Source: Cheiracanthium punctorium (lineage: Eukaryota > Arthropoda > Arachnida > Araneae > Cheiracanthiidae). From it: DNA of 64,000 nucleotides. Shown here piece by piece: positions 57,991 to 64,000 of the stretch. A program made the translations under genes and the position numbers. The stretch lies in NCBI GenBank assembly GCA_038373885.1, contig JAWZYV010011910.1:1-64000 (forward strand), given 5' to 3'. The notes below the pieces were generated by a model. That model was given only the letters and a program-made list of their open reading frames with translations, made no database searches and had not been told where the DNA came from. Position 1 is the first letter of the stretch. The number at the start of each line of letters is the position of its first letter.

Positions 57991-58996
57991 AGAAAATTGA
58001 ATATATATACAGTACGTTGAACTTTAAGAATTTGTTCACTGTTATTACGAGATCATCGAATTTCAAGGCATAATTTAACGAGTGTATTATACGCAACGTC
58101 CTTTGAATTTAAGAAAAAAGTAAGTTTTGTTTTATGTAAAGTACTTCTATATAATAATTCTTTGACAGATAGAAACTAAAATTATACACTTCCAAAGGTT
58201 TTATATTCTTCAACATACTTTAAATATGCGTGCTTAAGCTGTCTTAAAATTGTTTGGTTCAAGCATTCTGCACTCTTACATCTGTGTCTAAGCAACTATG
58301 CTTGAAATATTTTGAACGATAACATTTTTAAGTAAATTGTGAAAATTAAAATTGCTATTAAATATGCGTGTAATTTTCGTTAATTCTTTGGTGAAGTAAT
58401 TTTAACTCTAAATTCCACAGGAGTTTCTCCGGTGAACGTAGATGAAAGAATGTCATTTAAGTGTGTTTAAATCTACTTCCACAGGCCATATATGCTTTTA
58501 TTAAACTAGAATATCTCATCTGGTATAATCTGTAAAGGACATATTACAACATGAAAAATAAAAATTGACTATTTGTATCTTCCGTACGAGATCTTTTTTC
58601 GTGAAGTACACAAATTTCGCAAAATGTATTCATGTGACAATGATTTAAATATATGTACACACCCTTTGGATTTAAGCATAAGGTTGTTGAAAGTTGGAAA
58701 ATGGGTTTAATTAGCGAATTTCATGAATACAACAAATGACTGATAGTTTGTTAACAGGAGGTGCCTATTCTGACAGTTATATAATGAAAAAACAAACTGT
58801 ATATGTTAAAAATTATTTATTCTTAATTAGCAGTTTTACTTAGCAAACCGTCTTTATTTTGGACTAGATCATAGGGTGTTTTTTATTAATTTTCATTAGA
58901 AAATACTGAAACTTATAGGTAATTAAGTCACATTAAAAAATAAATCATTTGTATTATTTGTAATTGTATTTCTTTCACTAAAACCCATTTCTAATA
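57991..58996. other. No gene recognised
   Basis: AT-rich DNA without domains or identifiable repeats. Confidence 0.45.
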
Positions 58997-58997
58997 T

Positions 58998-59032
58998 TAG
59001 GTCTACCGGAAAGTAATGCCCTTTTTTTACAT
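58998..59032 (+). mobile_element. mariner-type terminus (fragment)
   Basis: 'taggtctaccggaaagtaatg' followed by a T run resembles mariner terminal repeats (ACC.GAAAGTAATG). No opposite end or transposase was found before the Tc1 element at 59417. The minus frame at 59129-59335 is unassigned. Confidence 0.4.
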
Positions 59033-59416
59033 TAAATTCAAACAAATAAATTTTCAACAAATATTGAATGACAAACAGGCTGTGCCTAAGCATAGGACTC
59101 ATGTTTCTTAAATTTTAAAGCAAGAATTTTATGGATAAATTTTTTTTTCTTTCAAGAAAAATGACCACCCTCCAGCATTTTTCACGTCTACCCTCCTTGG
59201 AGGATTATATTCGAAATGTTCTGAAATCAATTCGCGAGTGTTGTATTTTGCAGCAAGAATTTTATGGCTATCTCTTTTCGTCTTTGAGGTCACGCAGAAT
59301 ATATTAAAAGAACGTTTTGGCCTCCTATTCCTCATAAGTTAAGAATTTTGGGAAATGCTCTCCAGTCTAACACCAACGGGAAAAAAAAATACTCACATGC
59401 GTGCCAAATTTCGTAT

Positions 59417-60989
59417 TACACTGCTCAAAACAATTAAAGGATATTGCGGTTTTAGGTGGATCTTGTGGCTGGGAAACTTTTTAGCTGATTGATACATGGT
59501 CGACAGACGTAGTAGGTTATATGAGAATAAATTGCACATGTTTGGCAGAAAAAAATGCATTTTATTGCGCATTTGTGTAGAAAAGGAAAAATACACAGTT
59601 TGTACATATGAGAAAAAAAGAATAAGAAAAGGTGTTTTCTTCATAGGAAATCATTTTCAGTAGGGGGTATGGTTCCCACGGACAGCCAGCAACATTGAAC
59701 ACCTTTGAGGCATGGAGTCAATGAGGCTATTAATCACGAGTTGGTGTATTCTCTCCCACTCTTCCAGAAGAGCTCTTTCCAGTTCTTGGAGAGTTTGTGG
59801 GGGTGGTTGGCGGCCAGCAACTCGTCTTCCTAGAGCGTCCCAAACATGCTCTATTGGATTCATGTCTGGAGAACACGCTGGCCATTCCATTCGTACGATT
59901 CCTTCCTCGAAAAGGAAATCCTCCACCAGGTTAGCACGATGTGGCCTGCAGTTGTCGTCCATTAAAATGAAGTCATCTCCGATTGCTGCAGCGTAAGGGA
60001 CTATAATAGGTCTGAGGATCTCACCCCTATATCGGCGACCAGTCAGAGGTCCATCTCGAATGATGTAGAGGTCTGTGCGCCCGTAAATGGAGATGCCACC
60101 ATACACCAACACTCCCCCACCGCCAAAGCTGACACTTTCGTGCACGAACGCAGGATTATTCCTACTGCCACGGTCCCTCCAGATGAAAATACGCCTATTA
60201 TCAGGATGAACTGAAAAACGGGACTCGTCAGAAAAAAGAACATTGCTCCATTCATTTCTCCTCCAGTTCACATGCTCTGTTGCCCACTCTCTGCGGTCGC
60301 GACGATGCCTTGATGTTAGTCTAACACATACCATAGGTCGGCGAGCATACAGACCTACACCATGGAGCCGGTTTCGGACAGTCTGAATTGAAACCGTGGT
60401 GCCAGTAGCCGAGCGAAGAGTGTTGTTGGAGAAGAGTAGCGTTCATATTCCGGTGTCTCCGAGCCGTTAACACTAAATAACGATCTTCATTGGACGTTGT
60501 TGCCCGTCTACGACCTTGCCCTGGTCTTCCTTTGTGCTGGAAGTGCTTTGGCCTGCACTTCCAGCCGCCAAAAACCGGTTCCAGATCCTGGAAATCACAC
60601 TTTGTGACACTCCAATGGCTTGCGCTACTTCGGCTTGAGTTTGGCCCCCTTCTAACCTACCGACAACTCTCCAAGCTTCTGAATCGGTTAAATGACTTCG
60701 CTGAGACATCGTACTCATCGAAACAAAGCAGTCACTGATTGCCGATCATCCTTGTCTTCATTGTCTTTTATTCAGTTGAAAGTCCAATTTCATTCGCTGC
60801 CGCTGAAGCGACGTTTTTGACATCAAACTCAAAATTAGTCTCCACAGTAACACAGTAACTCCACAGTTTGAAAATCAGAAAAATTTGCATTTGTGATTCT
60901 CTTCTTCCATTTTCGGCAAAAAAAAATTTCGCTTATATCTTTATTTTATATAAAACTTACAATATCCTTTAATTGTTTTGAGCAGTGTA
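59417..60989 (-). mobile_element. Complete Tc1-like transposon, 1,569 bp
   Basis: The core is 59419-60987 between TA dinucleotides. The TIRs are perfect for 28 bp and start CACTGCTCAAAACAATTAAA. The length, TA TSD and single minus-strand transposase are typical of Tc1-like elements. The intact TIRs suggest a relatively recent insertion, but the frameshifted gene makes it non-autonomous. Confidence 0.95.
59657..60718 (-). pseudogene. Tc1-like transposase (DD34E), two frameshifts
   Basis: The gene starts with MSTMSQRSHLTDSEAWRVVG at 60718 and has a helix-turn-helix (QTQAEVAQAIGVSQSVISRI) for TIR binding. A frameshift near 60560, after FLAAGSAG, shifts into a basic linker (GRPGQGRRR...TSNEDRYL). 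A second near 60430 restores the main frame. The last 225 codons hold the catalytic core: FSDESRF (D36 of this segment), LMDDNCRPH (D127) and SPDMNPIEHVWD (E162). There are 34 residues between the last two acids, the Tc1 DD34E spacing. A GGGGVLVYGG box is present. The DDE residues are intact, so only the frameshifts prevent a full-length product. The protein would cut and paste the element at TA. Confidence 0.93.
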
Positions 60990-62076
60990 TTAGCTTCAGT
61001 AGTTTTGGCTAGGCAGAATTTTGACATACGAAAAAAAATGACATTAAATTCCTGTTCACCTTATATTTATTTTATAAGCTTTGGACTCTGTAATACCAGT
61101 ATTTTATCACATATTTAATAAATTGAAATTACATCCCCGAAATGAAATATAACTACAGTATAATGAAAAATACTAGGTATAGCCACACTCATTAACATAA
61201 TTCGTATCTTGAACTGAGAAACACTTAGAACATCATAATCCAACCAAAACTTTAAAAGGAGGTTATGTATTTTAAGATAACCTTTTTTTTTTTCGACTAG
61301 TCTAAGAAATCAAACTTAATGCTTGTAGAAACAGCACTATATTTGCTCCATTTACGTTCCATGTCTATACAAGGGAAGCAGCATTTAACAAAGCCTTTCT
61401 AAGTACCCATTAAGTTTCAGTTCACATTCAATAACTATTTACCAAACGATTTCACGTGGGAATAATTCGAGAATTCGAACATCCCATTACTGCAAACGGC
61501 AGTAAGGAGAAGTACTTTAAATTTATATTCCTCTCTAAATATGTTCATCAGTAATATAATTTATTTGTGCATTAGTCCCTTGTTGTGTAATGGTGATTCA
61601 GTATGTGGTTTGCCTGAAGAGAGAACGGATTGGGGAACAACAAATGGAGGAGAATAAAAGGGTTTTAAAGATCATCTGAAAGAAAAGCTGAATATATGAA
61701 GTTGTGTATTTTAAAGCTTAAATCCCTGAGTTTCAAAACTTTTTAAGCTGTAACCCTGTTGAAAAAAACCGTTGTTGATTTAATCTATAGTTTGTAATAA
61801 GCGGTTCAAATTTTTTTTTTCCTTCACAAGAATTAGATTAGTGCTTTCCATCTTTGAATTCTAATACTTCACTCATTATAAGTATTAGGAATCAGAGATA
61901 ATATTCTTTGCCAGAGATAATATTCTAGAATATTATATCTTACAAAGCAGTTTTTACAAAAATTAAAAAAGTTTAATTTTCTCAAGAATATTAAAACGAT
62001 GACATTAGTGTATATTGGCTATAGTCAACTCTTTTTTTTTTTTTTTTAACATTGCCTATCAGTTTCCAGATTGGCT
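60990..62076. other. No gene recognised
   Basis: AT-rich. A small inverted pair 'cagagataatattct' / 'agaatattatatct' occurs near 61892-61940, and a T-tract lies near 62030-62048. Confidence 0.45.
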
Positions 62077-62176
62077 TTTTTAAGGCCTAATTCATGAGAG
62101 CAGGGTTGCTAGATTCGCTTTCTTAAGGACAAATTCATCAAATTTGGACTTAAAAAAGCCAATCTGGCAACCCCTT
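62077..62176. repeat. Small inverted repeat, CAGGGTTGC/GGCAACCCC
   Basis: CAGGGTTGCTAGATTCGCTT at 62101 faces GCCAATCTGGCAACCCC at 62158-62174. The string 'ccagattggcttttttaa' at 62077 is also inverted at 62151-62168. This looks like a ~76-bp MITE of the 'cagggttgccagatt' type beside a partial second copy. No clear TSD. Confidence 0.5.
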
Positions 62177-62197
62177 CATGCCTATATACATCATGTA

Positions 62198-62416
62198 ACT
62201 AATGTGGCTAACGGGAAGACAGGCTGCGATGCTGACATTTGGTCGCACCCCTTTTGCTCTCGAAGAGTCACGCGACCTAGGGGGTGTGGCCATTTTGCCG
62301 TGGCTATCTCGGACCAAGATGGCCACACCCCCTGAGTCACATGACTCTGCGAGCGCAAAAGGGGTGTGACCAGATGTCAGCACCGCAGCCTGTCTTTCTC
62401 GTCAGCCACGACTAAT
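62198..62416. mobile_element. Near-palindromic fold-back MITE, 206 bp
   Basis: The core is 62204-62409. Its ends GTGGCTAACG and CGTCAGCCAC are inverse, with flanking ACTAAT on both sides (62198-62203 and 62411-62416). The arms of about 95 bp pair almost fully, with markers 'agacaggctgc', 'caccccttttgc', 'gagtca' and 'gggggtgtggccat' each matched by an inverse. It is GC-richer than its surroundings and has no coding capacity. Apparent frames on both strands are palindrome shadows. Confidence 0.85.
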
Positions 62417-63025
62417 GTATTAGGTCGGTGTTTATTATAACCAGTCACAAATTTTTGAAAATACATTAACTTTACGATACGAATTTTCGTTTAATGCTAT
62501 AATAATCACTTATTAATTTTTTAAAAGTAAGTACGAAACGGAAAGAGCTATTTTCAGATGAATCTTGTGTTAAGCTTTAAAATGGAATGCACTAATAAGC
62601 TGAGCTCAAATTCAACAGAACTTATCACTTGTTATGCTCATCTGGTAATCAGAAAGAAAATAAAATGAAAGATTGAGAGTAGTTTGCTTTTGAATAGAGC
62701 GACCTGTACATTCCGAAAAAGGAGGGCAAGTATGCTGATCATTTTAAGCCTGCACCTTGTAAAACATTACTACAAGCAAAATGTATTCCGAACGTCTTTC
62801 AAATAGCCTTCTTTCGTTCGCACAAAATAAGTTTTTAAAAAAAGGAAGAAAGGAAAAGGAGTCTCTCCGTTGCCGCGGAGGGACTTGAATTAGTTTAAAG
62901 AGGGTCTTTAATTAATTTGTGATTTTCGAAGCGAAAATGTATCTCAGTTCCCCGAACAGTTGAGAAAAAATATTTGTTGCTCATTTAAAAGTTCCAGTTT
63001 TCAGATTTATTTTAGGATGGATGCA
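62417..63025. other. No gene recognised
   Basis: Ordinary sequence without an assignable feature. A purine-rich patch lies near 62836-62860. Confidence 0.45.
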
Positions 63026-63404
63026 CCAGTAATTGACATATTGACAGATAATTTAACAAAGTAAGCTTTTATGGTGCTATCTAGTACCAATTTAGTTATT
63101 TGTCTTCACATAACTAAATCTTAACATCTTATTTCATACATTTTTTTTAACCTTTAGAGGGCTCTAGGTATCAGAAACTGAGATTTAAAACTCAGTGCTA
63201 AAAGAAGTCTGATTCTCAGTAGGTGGCTTAATCCTGAAATTATGATTCGTTCATAATTAACCTGTTTCTCTTTGAAGCATATTTCTTTTTAAAAATCAAA
63301 ATAAACTGAATTGTATGAGATGATAGTACATAAAATAAGTCTGTGCAGTTTATTTTTAATATATAAATTTGGTTATTTATTGAAGATGGGGTGTCAATTA
63401 CTGG
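63026..63404 (+). repeat. Dispersed ~375-bp repeat, copy B
   Basis: The ends CCAGTAATTGACA and TGTCAATTACTGG are perfect 13-bp inverse repeats. It matches copy A (37802-38175, opposite strand) over its whole length and copy C (63645-63950) over most of it. No coding frame is conserved among copies. A further CCAGTAATTGACAC lies just outside, at 63425-63438. It is probably a MITE family. The TSD is unclear. Confidence 0.8.
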
Positions 63405-63546
63405 GTTAGAAAAATGGATTTCACCAGTAATTGACACTTACGTTAATTATTGGTGCTCCGGTCAAGATTATGATAATTCCATAAAATTTTTAGGAAATGC
63501 AGTTAATAGCTATTCAAAAGATTTATCTTTGATAATTTTTCAATGT

Positions 63547-63600
63547 ACAGGGCGTCCCAAAAATTTGGTAACATGCTTTAATTCTTTATCTACAGTTAAG
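63547..63600 (+). mobile_element. mariner/Tc-type terminus fragment
   Basis: 'acagggcgtcccaaaaattt' is of the 'acagggtgtcccaaaa' type found at mariner ends. No partner is seen before copy C of the dispersed repeat. Confidence 0.35.
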
Positions 63601-63644
63601 TGGGGAATGTAACCTGACAAAATATGCAAAATGAGATAGGAAAA

Positions 63645-63955
63645 AGGACTAGGTTAGGTGCATCAGTATCTAAAACTTTACGAGATATAATTTATTATAA
63701 TAAGCTTTTGTTTCAAAACTTTTATCAAACGGTGTTATCTAGTGACAATTTAGAGATTTATTTTCAATTTTATGGAGCATTTTCCTACCTCCATGGGCTC
63801 TAGGTATCAAAAATTGAGATTTTAAACTCAGAGCAAAAAAAAAAATCTGATTCTCAGTAGCAGGCTTAATGCTGAAATTAAGATAAGCTCATTGCCAACC
63901 TGCTTCAATTTGAAACTTTTTTTTTTTGTAGAAATTAATTTAAATTGAATTGTAT
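63645..63955 (+). repeat. Dispersed ~375-bp repeat, copy C (partial)
   Basis: It follows copies A and B from 'tttattataataagcttttg' through 'gggctctaggtatc' and 'tttaaactcagagc' to 'ttgaattgtatcagata', then diverges. The 5' end is degraded (gcatcagtatctaaaac). Confidence 0.75.
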
Positions 63956-64000
63956 CAGATAACTAGCTGGAGTACATGTCATTGATGGATTAATATGTGA

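Noticed and set aside
59712..60738. Plus-strand frames opposite the Tc1 transposase (59712-59996, 60490-60738)
   Set aside because: Shadows of the minus-strand transposase, which carries the recognisable motifs.

Overview
This window looks like eukaryotic nuclear DNA, probably from an arthropod and perhaps a chelicerate such as a spider. The assignment is by inference from its AT-rich background and its mix of tRNA-derived SINEs and hAT, pogo, piggyBac, Tc1/mariner and Helitron-type elements; no host gene fixes the species. I found no convincing host exon, no functional RNA gene, and no operon, CRISPR array or other prokaryotic feature. It reads as intergenic or intronic DNA shaped by nested transposons and tandem repeats. 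All recognisable coding sequence is decayed transposon protein.

Region by region. 1-11759 is a tandem array of a 4.6-4.7 kb complex repeat: two full units and one truncated at a poly-G tract. Unit 2 carries a 109-bp palindromic element that is absent from unit 1. 11760-15305 is AT-rich with no recognisable gene. 15306-18661 is a nest: a piggyBac-like TTAA element holds a TA-flanked element, which holds a 158-bp hAT-type MITE. 19504-21951 is a Helitron-like element with a ~150-bp tandem array and an embedded piggyBac-type MITE. 23253-23541 is a tRNA-derived SINE. 24648-28340 holds two hAT-type elements and a TA-flanked element with a perfect internal hairpin. 29373-30843 is a 1.47-kb element with CCCAGACAGCACA ends and many AAGCTT motifs. 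32822-33489 is a rearranged mariner. 35540-41000 has minisatellites, short tandem duplications and two ~150-bp arrays. 47226-48321 is a Tigger-like element broken by SINE-like sequence. 53468-54430 is a 5'-truncated non-LTR retrotransposon with RNase H. 55088-56100 is a pogo-like C-terminal remnant with a hAT MITE inside. 56698-56901 and 62198-62416 are fold-back MITEs. 59417-60989 is a complete Tc1-like transposon with a twice-frameshifted DD34E transposase. The last kilobase carries a ~375-bp repeat family also seen at 37.8 kb.

The genes here do not work together. The shared theme is non-autonomous DNA elements whose target-site duplications (TSDs) and terminal inverted repeats (TIRs) can still be read, so the order of insertion can be worked out. 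The most interesting points are: two elements with CCC...AGCACA ends, 2-bp TSDs and clustered palindromic motifs; TA-flanked elements with an internal hairpin built from their own terminal sequence; a mariner in which an inverted copy of the 3' end replaces the 5' half; a 48-bp exact templated-looking insertion; and the tandem array with filled and empty sites. I could not run alignments or searches, so identities are by eye.
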